From a virus, in the IMG/VR virus record IMGVR_UViG_3300032069_000010, positions 1 to 64,000 of that record: DNA of 64,000 bases; one strand, 5' to 3'. The first letter of the stretch is position 1; each line of letters opens with the position of its first letter. A program made the translations under genes and the position numbers. The notes under the pieces are model-generated. The model was not told the origin of the DNA, made no database searches, and saw only the letters and a list, made by a program, of their open reading frames with translations. Positions 6,894 through 14,970 of the stretch are shown here, piece after piece.

Positions 6894-7931
6894 TTATAAC
6901 TGGACAGTATCGCAGATTTGGTCAAAAGCTTTCTGCTTGAATTTAGCGGCCCCGCCGAACCAGATCGAATCAAGCTTTCTGGACAACATGGTGTCGTTCT
7001 TTCCCTTTACAGGCTGCCAGTGATCCGCAAACTCAACAGCAGCGTTCCATGTTCCCCATGCGCTTCCCTTCACACCAGGGACCTCCGTTCCCCTCCCCGT
7101 CTGCGCAAGCTCAAAGACCTTCTCGATATACTTCTTTACGCGGGGGCCAATCTCGACGTTGATCGTATCCTCAAACCCAGACAGTGACTCATCGGCCTTT
7201 ACCTTTAATGGAAATAGATTGTGGACATAGGACTTAATCTCCTGTTCGCTCATTCGGTATTCCTTTAAAGTCTTCACCACAGCATCCATCTCCCTAAAAT
7301 AATCGGTTGCCATACCCAATGCTTCTCGAGCGTCGAGAACCCTATCCATTATTCCAGACGTATGACGAACATCGAAATTCACCCTTGCGCTTTGGATGGC
7401 CACGTTCAATGTATTGGCACAAACGACTCTCACCGGGGTTGCCATCAAGACAAGCTGACGGCTTCCATCGTGGGCGTTTGATAATACAAGCCACTCTTCA
7501 ATCGGATCTTCGCTCCACCCCACATGGCCCGGCAGCTTACTCATAATCCAAATGACCTTCCCGTGTCTCAGCGATCCAGCGGTCTCATAGATGGCGTCGT
7601 ACGTTCCCACCACCTCATCGAAAAAGGCGAACGCGTCCTTGTTTTGCAGAGGCGTATACCTCTCACCAACAACCCCAAGCGGACGGGCATCCGTCTTTCG
7701 GACCACGGCGTAATAACCGGGGACCACCACCATCTTTTCAGATGGAACCGAAACCCCGCCTTCGTCTACCGTCATCCCGTCCTTTGTGAAAATCTCCTTC
7801 TTCTCCACTTCCCAATCCAGCCCTGCGGCAACGATCGCCTCCGCGCTCGTCATACAATTAAGAACTTCCGTTCCCAATCCATGCCACGGACGATCCCCGT
7901 GCCAGGCCATACTTTCCACTTCGTGTGCCAT
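6894..7931 (-). CDS. DUF932 phage/plasmid-like protein
   Basis: 345 aa. The N-terminus MAHEVESMAWHGDRPWHGLG and the central PVRVVCANTLNVAIQ segment are characteristic of the DUF932 family, found in many phages and plasmids with no agreed function. Length is normal for the family. GAAAGGAGATGGG precedes the ATG. Confidence 0.9.
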   Translation of the reverse strand: MAHEVESMAWHGDRPWHGLGTEVLNCMTSAEAIVAAGLDWEVEKKEIFTKDGMTVDEGGVSVPSEKMVVVPGYYAVVRKTDARPLGVVGERYTPLQNKDAFAFFDEVVGTYDAIYETAGSLRHGKVIWIMSKLPGHVGWSEDPIEEWLVLSNAHDGSRQLVLMATPVRVVCANTLNVAIQSARVNFDVRHTSGIMDRVLDAREALGMATDYFREMDAVVKTLKEYRMSEQEIKSYVHNLFPLKVKADESLSGFEDTINVEIGPRVKKYIEKVFELAQTGRGTEVPGVKGSAWGTWNAAVEFADHWQPVKGKNDTMLSRKLDSIWFGGAAKFKQKAFDQICDTVQL

Positions 7932-8021
7932 CTCTACCCATCTCCTTTCTTGCTCTTCGGATATATCTCCACCGGAGCAGTCAAAATGTTTTTCACCCTC
8001 ATCGCCTTAGCTATCAACTTT

Positions 8022-8414
8022 TCACAACTCCCTTGAGAACTTCACTTTAAGACGTTGCTCTCCATCCAGGGCATCAAACCTCCTGATTAGTTCTTCGATC
8101 CCGTTGCCAGCCGTTTGCTGTAACCACCCGTTAATCTCCTCTTCTGTAATGGACCAGCTATTACCCCACGCGGCAACAAACTCCCACTTGAACTCCATAT
8201 AGAACAAGTCAGCTAACTCTACTCTGCCCCTAAATACATCTTCCAGGATTGATAAAGCCAGATCAGCGGGGCCAGAACCACCATAACCAAAATTCATTCC
8301 CGTTGGCGAATGCCTGACGATATGCTTCAGTGGCTTCCCATCAACGGTTATCAATGTTTCAGATAGCGTCCTTTGCCCTGGGATAAGCCTACCCCCTGCA
8401 TACACTTTACCCAT
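8022..8414 (-). CDS. DUF6166-like protein
   Basis: 130 aa. The block FGYGGSGPADLALSILEDVF followed by FKWEFVAAWGNSWSITEEEI matches DUF6166 as I know it: a conserved GYGGSGPADLA turn and a C-terminal helix that ends in WL. The start at 8414 has GGGGAGGTGAGAAGC directly upstream; the longer open frame upstream lacks a site. Function of the family is unknown. Confidence 0.75.
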   Translation of the reverse strand: MGKVYAGGRLIPGQRTLSETLITVDGKPLKHIVRHSPTGMNFGYGGSGPADLALSILEDVFRGRVELADLFYMEFKWEFVAAWGNSWSITEEEINGWLQQTAGNGIEELIRRFDALDGEQRLKVKFSREL

Positions 8415-8445
8415 GCTTCTCACCTCCCCTTCGGTTAATCTTTTT

Positions 8446-8721
8446 TTAAGACCACCCGCGACATCCATTATAATGCGAATCGGTCTTTCTTTCGGGATGG
8501 TATTCAAAAAACGGTAACCCCCAATCGGAATCGTCATCCCTTCCACAATAGACACACACAGACCTTCTTCCTTCCAATGAAGGCTTCTCCTTCGCAATGA
8601 CTGCTGCGCCCGGGTGCAGACCGATATGGACAACGCAAACTGGATTGCCCTTACCATCATACCCCTGGGCAACACAACCACACTCCATTAATGGATGGTC
8701 AGCCAACGGATTTTTGTTCAC
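8446..8721 (-). CDS. Cysteine-rich hypothetical protein, 91 aa
   Basis: Starts with GTG at 8721 (VNKNPLADHPLMECGCVAQG), chosen because GAAAGGGGGTGAGAAAA precedes it. Cysteines and histidines (CGC, CVVH, SVCVYCGRDD, YNGC) could form two zinc sites. Overlaps the upstream gene by 23 nt. Function unknown. Confidence 0.7.
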   Translation of the reverse strand: MNKNPLADHPLMECGCVAQGYDGKGNPVCVVHIGLHPGAAVIAKEKPSLEGRRSVCVYCGRDDDSDWGLPFFEYHPERKTDSHYNGCRGWS

Positions 8722-8965
8722 TTTTCTCACCCCCTTTCGGCTTAAAATGTTTTCGATAAAAGTCAGTCTCGACGTACTCCCGAAACTCATCCTGCAGCTC
8801 CCACGAAAGATCTTCGAACTTGGCATTTGCAAAGCGGTTAAGTGCGTTTACAAAAACATCATCCTCTTGATATTCATGTCGCTCAAATAGACTCCTCATT
8901 AGGAATGAGAACCGACCAGCTAAAGACAACTCTTCCCAATCCTTTAAGACTTCGCTGAACGTCAT
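8699..8965 (-). CDS. Hypothetical helical protein, 88 aa
   Basis: Starts MTFSEVLKDWEELSLAGRFS; mostly amphipathic helix, ending in a charged tail. AAAGGGGGTAAGAG precedes the ATG. Start overlaps the stop of the upstream gene (ATGA). Not recognised. Confidence 0.75.
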   Translation of the reverse strand: MTFSEVLKDWEELSLAGRFSFLMRSLFERHEYQEDDVFVNALNRFANAKFEDLSWELQDEFREYVETDFYRKHFKPKGGEKSEQKSVG

Positions 8966-9141
8966 CTCTTACCCCCTTTCCTTTTCCTCGGCTTAACTAC
9001 CATGCCAATCTTTCTTTCGATACCGTCCTTCTGGGAGAGAACACTGTTCAAAAGACCCTTCAGCATCTCCATCGCCTCATCAATGCTGTCGGCTTCAAAA
9101 TCCTCATAGCCAAATGGCTCACTTTCAAGAAAAACTTTCAC
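8962..9141 (-). CDS. Hypothetical small protein, 59 aa
   Basis: GTG start (VKVFLESEPFGYEDFEADSI) with AAAGGGGGTGGAATAGGCG upstream. An N-terminal strand and a long helix end in a basic tail (KPRKRKGGKR). The stop overlaps the next ATG by 4 nt. Function unknown. Confidence 0.7.
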   Translation of the reverse strand: MKVFLESEPFGYEDFEADSIDEAMEMLKGLLNSVLSQKDGIERKIGMVVKPRKRKGGKR

Positions 9142-9144
9142 CGC

Positions 9145-9318
9145 CTATTCCACCCCCTTTATTTTCTCAGGACAATGCTTCCGCTTAACCCTGCACTTCA
9201 GGCACATCTCCTGCAGGACTTCAGCCTGATACCTGCGGCCTCCCTTTTTCTTTGGGCAAAAACCAGACCCACCCTCAACAACCGCGACCGGCTTCTCTCT
9301 GTAAAGATTTACTTTCAT
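9145..9318 (-). CDS. Small cysteine-rich basic protein, 57 aa
   Basis: Starts MKVNLYREKPVAVVEGGSG and contains FCPKKKGGRYQ, MCLKCRVKRKHCPE, a likely zinc-binding and possibly nucleic-acid-binding cluster. AGGGGAGAG precedes the ATG, and the start overlaps the stop of the upstream gene. Confidence 0.7.
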   Translation of the reverse strand: MKVNLYREKPVAVVEGGSGFCPKKKGGRRYQAEVLQEMCLKCRVKRKHCPEKIKGVE

Positions 9319-9530
9319 CTCTCCCCTATTCGTTCGATTTCGTCCCCACGGAAAAGTAGATTAAATTTCTTATCAGATGTTTTAATCTCTATCTCCCAAT
9401 GAAAAGGTTTCATTTCTCCCCACACCCCCAAAACAACTCCTTCCTTGCCATGCCAGATGGGTGCAACCGGCTTAACCGAAAGAACCCTTACTGTATCTCC
9501 TATCCTTATCTGATTATTTGTAAGCTTCAT
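9315..9530 (-). CDS. Small KOW/SH3-like protein, 71 aa
   Basis: Reads MKLTNNQIRIGDTVRVLSVK and then IWHGKEGVVLGVWGE, the pattern of a KOW-like beta barrel that opens with a GDxVRV strand and a KEG turn. AAGGAGGGTGGGCAA sets the start at 9530. A 20-bp palindrome (9546-9565) lies just upstream. The first codons and the palindrome-bearing leader resemble those of the gene at 9943-10335, so the two leaders look paralogous. Confidence 0.7.
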   Translation of the reverse strand: MKLTNNQIRIGDTVRVLSVKPVAPIWHGKEGVVLGVWGEMKPFHWEIEIKTSDKKFNLLFRGDEIERIGER

Positions 9531-9545
9531 TTGCCCACCCTCCTT

Positions 9546-9565
9546 GGTTGCAATCAATTGCAACC
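9546..9565. repeat. TGCAAT/ATTGCA palindrome, copy in a gene leader
   Basis: GGTTGCAATCAATTGCAACC has perfect 9-bp arms around CA. It lies 15 nt upstream of the start at 9530. Relatives occur at 10354-10370, 40944-40960 and several times in 20029-20502. Probably a binding site for a phage or host DNA-binding protein. Confidence 0.65.
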
Positions 9566-9566
9566 T

Positions 9567-9713
9567 TTATGGAAAATTACCAATAATGCCCCCCAGCTCT
9601 GTGGTGGGGAACTTTAACTCTAAAATGATAAATAAAAGCCTATAAAAAGCCGATCCCCAGACCCACAGAAGCAAAAGGCAGATCACTATCAATCCCCAGT
9701 TTTGATCATCCAT
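9567..9713 (-). CDS. Small membrane protein, 48 aa
   Basis: Reads MDDQNWGLIVICLLLLWVWG and continues as one or two hydrophobic helices. GGTGGGGGACA precedes the ATG at 9713. The last dozen codons run through a CCCC...GGGG hairpin (9591-9610) that resembles the TnpB-element right end, so the C-terminus may be derived from an insertion scar. Function unknown. Confidence 0.5.
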   Translation of the reverse strand: MDDQNWGLIVICLLLLWVWGSAFYRLLFIILELKFPTTELGGIIGNFP

Positions 9714-9930
9714 TGTCCCCCACCTTCGGAACCACACCGCAGCCCTCGTACTTGAGGTCCGCATTCGGGTTTCCATCTCGCTCACAGATCTTTCGGCGTA
9801 TCTCGTCTTCCTCAGCAGAACACTCTACGCAAAGCGTCTGCTTCGTAAAAAAGGACATTGCCCTTCCGCTATTGAGGAACTTACCGCACCTATCACAATT
9901 CTTTTGAATGAAAAAAGTGCTAATCGGCAT
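9706..9930 (-). CDS. Small zinc-ribbon protein, 74 aa
   Basis: Starts MPISTFFIQKNCDRCGKFLN and has a second pair in TLCVECSAEEDE. AGAGGTGA lies 5 nt before the ATG at 9930; a GTG three codons earlier is less well placed. Overlaps the small membrane-protein gene by 8 nt. Role unknown. Confidence 0.7.
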   Translation of the reverse strand: MPISTFFIQKNCDRCGKFLNSGRAMSFFTKQTLCVECSAEEDEIRRKICERDGNPNADLKYEGCGVVPKVGDNG

Positions 9931-9942
9931 GTCGCTCACCTC

Positions 9943-10335
9943 TCATGCAGCCTTCCGTTCCCAGATCGGGGAACTCATATCGACAAGAATCTTTTTCCTG
10001 AGGCTGCCTTCCCATTCGGCAGCTAACCCAAATGACCGCAACGCTTCTAAAATTTGCATCGCAACAAATCTTGTCTGCTTACGTCCGTTCGCCCCGATGA
10101 AGCCGATTGCTACGTCGAACCGTCTCATCACCCCGCAATAATCACACGGCACGACATAACAACCGCCTGTCAGATTTTTCTCCCGCAGGAACAGGGCGGC
10201 ATGGGAGCGGTCGCCAATCCGCAATGTAGCCCTGTTCAGTATCTTTTCATGGCGCAATCTTGTGAAGACTTTGTAGGGCAGTCTCCGATTTGTTTTGATA
10301 ATTGCGGTCAGCATCTGTTCATTTGTCAGCTTCAT
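9943..10335 (-). CDS. Hypothetical protein related to DUF6891 C-terminal region, 130 aa
   Basis: Starts MKLTNEQMLTAIIKTNRR; the CAGGAGGATGAGGAC upstream fixes the start. The end LRSFGLAAEWEGSLRKKILV resembles the segment LKKRGLKVEWNGDVGTRIRV of the DUF6891-like protein at 14008-14655. A CDYCG motif lies in the middle. A TGCAAT/ATTGCA palindrome (10354-10370) is in its leader. Function unknown. Confidence 0.7.
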   Translation of the reverse strand: MKLTNEQMLTAIIKTNRRLPYKVFTRLRHEKILNRATLRIGDRSHAALFLREKNLTGGCYVVPCDYCGVMRRFDVAIGFIGANGRKQTRFVAMQILEALRSFGLAAEWEGSLRKKILVDMSSPIWERKAA

Positions 10336-10353
10336 GTCCTCATCCTCCTGGCG

Positions 10354-10370
10354 TGCAATTGATTGCAACC
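10354..10370. repeat. TGCAAT/ATTGCA palindrome, copy in a gene leader
   Basis: TGCAATTGATTGCAACC, a near-match to the palindrome at 9546-9565 and at the same distance from a gene that starts with almost the same codons. It also lies between this minus-strand gene and the divergent plus-strand HNH promoter. Confidence 0.6.
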
Positions 10371-10386
10371 GACTCCAAAAAACATC

Positions 10387-10416
10387 TTGACAACTTACGC
10401 AATTGTGTAATAATAA
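10387..10416 (+). promoter_or_regulatory. Promoter of the HNH gene with an operator palindrome in the spacer
   Basis: -35 TTGACA (10387-10392) and -10 TAATAA (10411-10416) with an 18-nt spacer. The spacer holds TTACGCAATTGTGTAA (10395-10410), a palindrome apart from one position. A bound regulator would block the promoter. Related sites lie at 10995-11010 on the other side of the gene and at 17974-17987. Confidence 0.7.
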
Positions 10417-10439
10417 GTCGAGCTTAACCCGCCACTCAT

Positions 10440-10952
10440 ATGCAAAGCCCTAAGAAAAGAACGATTGAAAAAACTCTCTACGGGACAGTGGCTCTATATC
10501 GAGATATTTGCCCGTCATGTAAGACGCAAGCCTTTGTAATTAATGGTGAATTCGCCTGTTGTGGCCATCCATACTCATCCAAACCCGAAAGGGAAAAAAT
10601 TAAAAGAGAGACAGAAACCTTTTACCAAAGAGCGCCCATCTCATTAAAAACAAAAAATAAAATTCTTAAAGAACAAGGCTTTAAATGCATTTATTGCGGC
10701 CTACCCCTAAATTTGCGTTTTAAGGGCATTAAAAATTCCATCGTTTTTGACCACTTCATCCCATGGAACTACTCCCAAGATAGTAGGGAATATAATATAT
10801 TTGCCTCATGCTATGAATGTAACTCTCTTAAATCAGGGAAGTTTTTCGTTGATCTCATTTCCGCAAGACAATACGTCCTGACAGAAAAAGCAAAACGCAA
10901 AGGGACCTTCATGGGTGTAAGACCCTTCGGCGAAAACATTCTCGCCAAATAA
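10440..10952 (+). CDS. Free-standing HNH endonuclease
   Basis: 170 aa, one of only two plus-strand genes. The HNH domain is C-terminal: CIYCGLPLNL, then VFDHFIPWNY (first catalytic His region), then NIFASCYECNSLKSGK with the second zinc pair. The N-terminal part has another CPSCKTQAF cysteine pair. No Shine-Dalgarno sequence is obvious. It is transcribed against the surrounding operon from its own promoter and flanked by related palindromes, so it looks like an independently acquired homing-type gene. Confidence 0.85.
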   Translation: MQSPKKRTIEKTLYGTVALYRDICPSCKTQAFVINGEFACCGHPYSSKPEREKIKRETETFYQRAPISLKTKNKILKEQGFKCIYCGLPLNLRFKGIKNSIVFDHFIPWNYSQDSREYNIFASCYECNSLKSGKFFVDLISARQYVLTEKAKRKGTFMGVRPFGENILAK

Positions 10953-10994
10953 CGCCATCCAACGTGTTCAGGGATGGACGGATGGGGGCATTCA

Positions 10995-11010
10995 TTACGC
11001 AATTGGGTAG
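10995..11010. promoter_or_regulatory. TTACGCAATTG-type palindrome, degenerate copy
   Basis: TTACGCAATTGGGTAG, 43 nt after the HNH stop. It shares its first 11 bases with the operator in the HNH promoter but has a less perfect right arm. Confidence 0.4.
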
Positions 11011-11079
11011 TATTGGGATATTAAAAAAGGCCCATCTCTTGTTTACGCCCCAGTAGAGCGTTGAAAACGGGCTCATTTG

Positions 11080-12255
11080 TCACTGAGGAGTGGAAAGTTT
11101 GCAGTTCCGCCTACGGGCAACCAGCATTTTCTCCACCCGTTCCCGAATTTTAGGCCACCACCGTTTAAAATCCTCTCTGCATTCATTGAGCGTCTTCCCC
11201 CTTCGTTTCGCCCATGCTTCAAGACACAAATTCCACCAGAAAGAGTCCTCGACCATGCTATCGCACCACGCTGAGCCTAAATTGAACCATAATTCCATAC
11301 TCACATACTCGCCCATGCTCTCATCTTGAAACATCTTTCTAATTTGATAATGAGCAATCTTACCAATTGAGGTGTGCATATCCCAGCAATAAGAAGGAAT
11401 CTCTTCCGCTGCTTCTACCTCTTCCTCTTTGGGGACCTCTTCAAGCTCTATCGGCTCTACTTTCGTGACACATGCCAGATACGCCGCCACGAATAGCAAC
11501 GTCTTGTCCCCCGACATTCCCCCGAACTTTGACCTTCTCCTCGCAGTCCTAACGATCTCCCCGGCAAACTCGTTATCCCCGTATTGGAACAATCCCCAAA
11601 AAGTCTCCGGGTCAGTTTCGATCAGATCCAACTTCTTTCGGATCGCCATCCACCCGTTGAAAATAGCCATCCTTTCGGGATCTTTAATCAACTTCTTTGG
11701 ATTTTCTTTGAGCTTCTCGCATTTATCAGCGAGGATATTTAGCCCCTCAGCTTCCTTATTTTTGGGGTGAGTCGCCACGTTGCATAATAGGCGCCATAAG
11801 TCCTCTCGACTCGGCTCTGGCCATGAAAGCTGACCAGCTATGCCGGTGTATAAAAATGATTCTTCGGCGGCCAAGATAGGAAGGCGCCATAATATCCACT
11901 TCGGCTCAGTTTCCCACAATTTTGAAAATGAGAGTTTTAAAAGGGGAAGGTTACCCCTTCTCAATGCCTTTTGGATTGCGGACTTATACCCGGACAAGTC
12001 TTCCTTGATCAATCCAAGCTCCTGTTTCTTTTGAGAAATGTGTTTGCAATCCCTCTTTGGCTTATCAGATTTCATGATTCTTTCGGTAAAAAAGTAGCAG
12101 GTGCATGTCCACCGCGACCCCTCTCTTCGGACCTTGTACCTCGTCATAGGGTCTGTCCATGACGGAACGTCCCATTCCTGCACCACCTTTTCCTTCTTTC
12201 CATTCTTCTCTGGTTTCGGCTCAGGCTCAAACCCTTTGAAGGCATCCTGTTTCAC
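11080..12255 (-). CDS. SWIM zinc-finger domain protein
   Basis: 391 aa with a GTG start. Residues about 25-75 contain the SWIM signature: WTCTCYFFTE (CxC) and, 17 residues on, RDCKHIS (CxH), preceded by the strand YKVRREGSRW. SWIM domains bind DNA or protein and occur in many mobile-element proteins. The remaining ~300 residues are helical, acidic and not recognised. It is the first gene of an operon with a strong promoter at 12293-12321. Confidence 0.8.
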   Translation of the reverse strand: MKQDAFKGFEPEPKPEKNGKKEKVVQEWDVPSWTDPMTRYKVRREGSRWTCTCYFFTERIMKSDKPKRDCKHISQKKQELGLIKEDLSGYKSAIQKALRRGNLPLLKLSFSKLWETEPKWILWRLPILAAEESFLYTGIAGQLSWPEPSREDLWRLLCNVATHPKNKEAEGLNILADKCEKLKENPKKLIKDPERMAIFNGWMAIRKKLDLIETDPETFWGLFQYGDNEFAGEIVRTARRRSKFGGMSGDKTLLFVAAYLACVTKVEPIELEEVPKEEEVEAAEEIPSYCWDMHTSIGKIAHYQIRKMFQDESMGEYVSMELWFNLGSAWCDSMVEDSFWWNLCLEAWAKRRGKTLNECREDFKRWWPKIRERVEKMLVARRRNCKLSTPQ

Positions 12256-12292
12256 TGTCTTTTATTCCCCCTTTCTGTTCATTGTTAAAATA

Positions 12293-12321
12293 AAACTATC
12301 ACGGACAAAATGAAATGTCAA
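12293..12321 (-). promoter_or_regulatory. Sigma70-type promoter for the SWIM-protein operon
   Basis: On the minus strand TTGACA (12316-12321) and TAGTTT (12293-12298) are 17 nt apart, 38 nt upstream of the GTG at 12255. Confidence 0.7.
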
Positions 12322-12335
12322 GTAATATTAATGAC

Positions 12336-12539
12336 TTACGTCTCTTGCCCCCCATCCCTTCCTTTCTTCAGGCGTGGCCGACAGGACGGATTCTCCTCAG
12401 AATGCCCACCATTGAGATAATGAACTCGTTCTGCCGCCCCTTCAGCGGAATCATGGTCGCTGTCGGGATGCCATTTACCATTAGGAGAATAAAATCCCAC
12501 CGTAAACAGGCCCTTTTCAGGTTCGATATAAACATACAT
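12336..12539 (-). CDS. Hypothetical protein, 67 aa
   Basis: Starts MYVYIEPEKGLFTVGFYSPN and continues with HDSAEGAAERVHYLNGG. GAAAGGGGGTGAGAAAA sets the start at 12539. Strand-strand-helix layout resembling small phage proteins of unknown function. Confidence 0.75.
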   Translation of the reverse strand: MYVYIEPEKGLFTVGFYSPNGKWHPDSDHDSAEGAAERVHYLNGGHSEENPSCRPRLKKGRDGGQET

Positions 12540-12580
12540 ATTTTTCTCACCCCCTTTCTTCCCGTCTGACCGATTTTGTA

Positions 12581-12733
12581 TTAAGAAAAATACTCCTTCA
12601 GCCAATCGATTAATCTTTCCCTTGTCCTAAAAGAATGGGCTATCAGCATACCAAACCGGAAAGCCTCCCATCCGGCCCGTTCCCTCACGATTTCAATTTC
12701 CATTCTGTTTAAAAATTCGCTGTCTCCTTTCAT
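12581..12733 (-). CDS. Hypothetical helical protein, 50 aa
   Basis: Starts MKGDSEFLNRMEIEIVRERA and ends IDWLKEYFS; a helix-rich mini-protein. AAGGAGGGCGGGAC lies directly before the ATG. Function unknown. Confidence 0.7.
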   Translation of the reverse strand: MKGDSEFLNRMEIEIVRERAGWEAFRFGMLIAHSFRTRERLIDWLKEYFS

Positions 12734-12745
12734 GTCCCGCCCTCC

Positions 12746-13273
12746 TTAACGTCCTGTATATTCCTTGATCGACCTCCTCAAGATCAGCTCGACCATCTCC
12801 ATATCGTCCAAACTGTAATCACCAACCATCGGCCAAAAACTTTGCCCATCTCTCCAAAGATGAACCGTGTCGCCACCATACCCTTTCAGGTCAGCGGAAC
12901 ACAGAAGCTGTGGATACTCAGCGTTGCCCACATTGCGGTTCTGCCACACTTTACACTCTTCCCCAAAATGAGCTCTCAGGTTTTTCGTCAGCAGTTCGAG
13001 AAACCCCTTGTCTTCCTTTGGGTAAATCCACGCTGACTCTTGCATCCATTCTTTTATCGGTCGGCCAACTACTTCCTTCGGATAGCAGAGCGCTCCGCAC
13101 TCGGGGCACTCTCCTGACGGGACAACCCCCCCTGGCTCAACCCGTTGAAAATAATCCTTCACTTCACAGAGCATTCCACGCTTCCATTCCTTCTCGCAGT
13201 TACCACAAACATCGATCGGCTCAATCTCCTCGTTCGTGATCAGTGCAAACCTCGGGTAAACCTTAACTGTCAT
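12746..13273 (-). CDS. Hypothetical zinc-ribbon protein, 175 aa
   Basis: Starts MTVKVYPRFALITNEEIEPI, then DVCGNCEKEWKRGMLC and SGECPECGALCY, giving two cysteine pairs near residues 22 and 55. The C-terminal half (FLELLTKNLRAHFGEECKVW onward) has an alternating strand-helix pattern. The start at 13273 is set by AGAAAGGAG. Function unknown. Confidence 0.75.
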   Translation of the reverse strand: MTVKVYPRFALITNEEIEPIDVCGNCEKEWKRGMLCEVKDYFQRVEPGGVVPSGECPECGALCYPKEVVGRPIKEWMQESAWIYPKEDKGFLELLTKNLRAHFGEECKVWQNRNVGNAEYPQLLCSADLKGYGGDTVHLWRDGQSFWPMVGDYSLDDMEMVELILRRSIKEYTGR

Positions 13274-13523
13274 TGGCTTTCTCCTTTCTGCTTTTCGCTC
13301 TTCGCTCAATCTTAATGCCAAACTCTTCCCCCCACGATTGGATATGCATTACCACATCGCTCGCCACCGCCTTGTCCCTGCACCGCTTCTCAAGAACAAA
13401 GACGTGGCCGTCGTCCTCTACTACAACGGCATCGCTGAACCTGTTATGAAACCGTGGCCCATACCCATAACCAGACTCATAATCACATGGCTCCTTTCTT
13501 TCTTTCCATCTGACTACTACCAT
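13263..13523 (-). CDS. Hypothetical protein, 86 aa
   Basis: Starts MVVVRWKERKEPCDYESG; GGGAAAGGGGGTGAAAGGG in front fixes 13523. Contains AVVVEDDGHVFVLEKRCRDK, a beta hairpin, then a helix. The end overlaps the next start by 11 nt. Not recognised. Confidence 0.7.
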   Translation of the reverse strand: MVVVRWKERKEPCDYESGYGYGPRFHNRFSDAVVVEDDGHVFVLEKRCRDKAVASDVVMHIQSWGEEFGIKIERRAKSRKEKANDS

Positions 13524-13552
13524 CCCTTTCACCCCCTTTCCCGTTCCCGTGC

Positions 13553-13993
13553 TTACATCTCGCAAACCCAACTACTTTCATCTCGGCGTGTCGTTTGGAT
13601 AGTCGGCTTGCAATTGGAGTTTGGCGTAGCTGGCCCGATAGTTACCGAAAACTCACCGCCGTTTTCCCCTGTCCATACCCATTCCGGCTCAGACTTGCCA
13701 GGCTCAACCCATGTCTTCATGGACTTCTTAAGCTTTCGGACGCAGGTCCTTCTTACAACCATTGCGGCAACCCTTCTTGCCTCAGCCGTATCTTTGCAAG
13801 AAATATTGACGTACCCACGAGCATCAATATCGACCGAAGGCATCATGCCGAGTTTCAAAAACCCTTGATCGATCTTTGAACAGAACTTCTTAATGGTTTT
13901 CGACTTTTCCCTTGCTTCGCCTATTCTTCCCCTGTACATTTTTATTACCCGCTTCAGGTCTTCCTCATAACGCCTTGCTAATTCCATGCTCAT
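13553..13993 (-). CDS. Hypothetical protein with N-terminal coiled coil, 146 aa
   Basis: Starts MSMELARRYEEDLKRVIKMY, a long charged helix (to about residue 35), followed by VDIDARGYVNISCKD and a C-terminal strand-rich part. AAAGGGGGTCT precedes a double ATG at 13993-13996. Function unknown. Confidence 0.7.
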   Translation of the reverse strand: MSMELARRYEEDLKRVIKMYRGRIGEAREKSKTIKKFCSKIDQGFLKLGMMPSVDIDARGYVNISCKDTAEARRVAAMVVRRTCVRKLKKSMKTWVEPGKSEPEWVWTGENGGEFSVTIGPATPNSNCKPTIQTTRRDESSWVCEM

Positions 13994-14007
13994 CATAGAC
14001 CCCCTTT

Positions 14008-14655
14008 CTACCGGACCTCGTACCCGGCTTCTTCCAGGGCATTCATGCAGGTTGCAACCGCGTGGCTGTAATCGCCCTTCGTACACTCCCCAAGCACCTG
14101 GCTGATCTTCTCCTGCGGAACCCCCGCATCCCTCAAGGCTCGTTTTGTGTTCCCCATAATCGCAAATACATTACCGTCCCACTTACCCGTCACCATGAGG
14201 ACCTTCTTCTTCGGTTTGGAAATGGCATCAGACCCCACATTCGTGGGTTGAGTCAGATCAACCCGGATCCTTGTACCGACATCACCGTTCCATTCCACTT
14301 TCAACCCGCGCTTCTTAAGCGTCTCAACGACCATCTTCCCGACTTCTTCGTTCGTAAGGCCAACTTTCCCATGGACATTCGAATCCAAATCACCGTAAGC
14401 AAGGTACAGATTGCCACGCAATCTAATGTCTTCCTCGTCTTGATGATGCCAGAACACACAGCCCTTCACCTTCGCTGCCTTCTCTTTTGACACCTTCGAT
14501 ACACTGTCGGCGATCGCCGAACCAGCACAGTTCTGGCAGCACATGAAGTTCGTTCTCGCTATCAATCCTTGCCTTCGCAGATCAGCGAACGACTTGACCA
14601 ACAACTTCCTGTTGCCCTCAACGTTCTCCATACCTTCAAATCTTCTCGTTCTCAT
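14008..14655 (-). CDS. DUF6891-like protein with extra C-terminal domain
   Basis: 215 aa. The first ~130 residues match DUF6891 as I know it: FADLRRQGLIARTNFMCCQN followed by a CAG, then NLYLAYGDLD and LKKRGLKVEWNGDVGTRIRV. The C-terminal ~60 residues (GNVFAIMGNTKRALRDAGVP ... LGECTKGDYSHAVATC) form a separate helical domain common in small phage proteins. AAAGGGGGTAAAAA precedes the ATG. Function unknown. Confidence 0.7.
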   Translation of the reverse strand: MRTRRFEGMENVEGNRKLLVKSFADLRRQGLIARTNFMCCQNCAGSAIADSVSKVSKEKAAKVKGCVFWHHQDEEDIRLRGNLYLAYGDLDSNVHGKVGLTNEEVGKMVVETLKKRGLKVEWNGDVGTRIRVDLTQPTNVGSDAISKPKKKVLMVTGKWDGNVFAIMGNTKRALRDAGVPQEKISQVLGECTKGDYSHAVATCMNALEEAGYEVR

Positions 14656-14670
14656 TTTTTACCCCCTTTC

Positions 14671-14955
14671 TTAATCGAGCACATCTTCATCTTCGTGCCC
14701 GCATCCCAAACATCGGTATCTAATGAAAATACATTCCGGCCCCACTTTCTTCGACCAAACACGAATAACCATGCTCTTCCCGCACTCAAAACACTTGCTA
14801 CCGTGGAGCTTTCTTCCATGGCCAAACGCCTCGTTTAAAAGCGCTTGCTTTTCAATCTCGGCCCAAATCTTCTTTCCAAAATTGCCTTTCTTGAGAACCA
14901 CAACTTTTTCCTCGACAACTAATTCAACCTCGCTTAGTCCGACCGATTTAATCAT
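14671..14955 (-). CDS. Zinc-ribbon protein, 94 aa
   Basis: The C-terminal half holds KCFECGKSMVIRVW and RYRCLGCGHEDED, a two-CxxC ribbon; the N-terminal half is a charged helix and strands. AAAGGAGTATGG precedes the ATG. Role unknown. Confidence 0.75.
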   Translation of the reverse strand: MIKSVGLSEVELVVEEKVVVLKKGNFGKKIWAEIEKQALLNEAFGHGRKLHGSKCFECGKSMVIRVWSKKVGPECIFIRYRCLGCGHEDEDVLD

Positions 14956-14970
14956 CCACCATACTCCTTT

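Noticed and set aside
7932-8021. 22-codon minus-strand frame (MRVKNILTAPVEIY...)
   Set aside because: The ribosome site is too close to the ATG and there is no other support; could be a leader but cannot be claimed.
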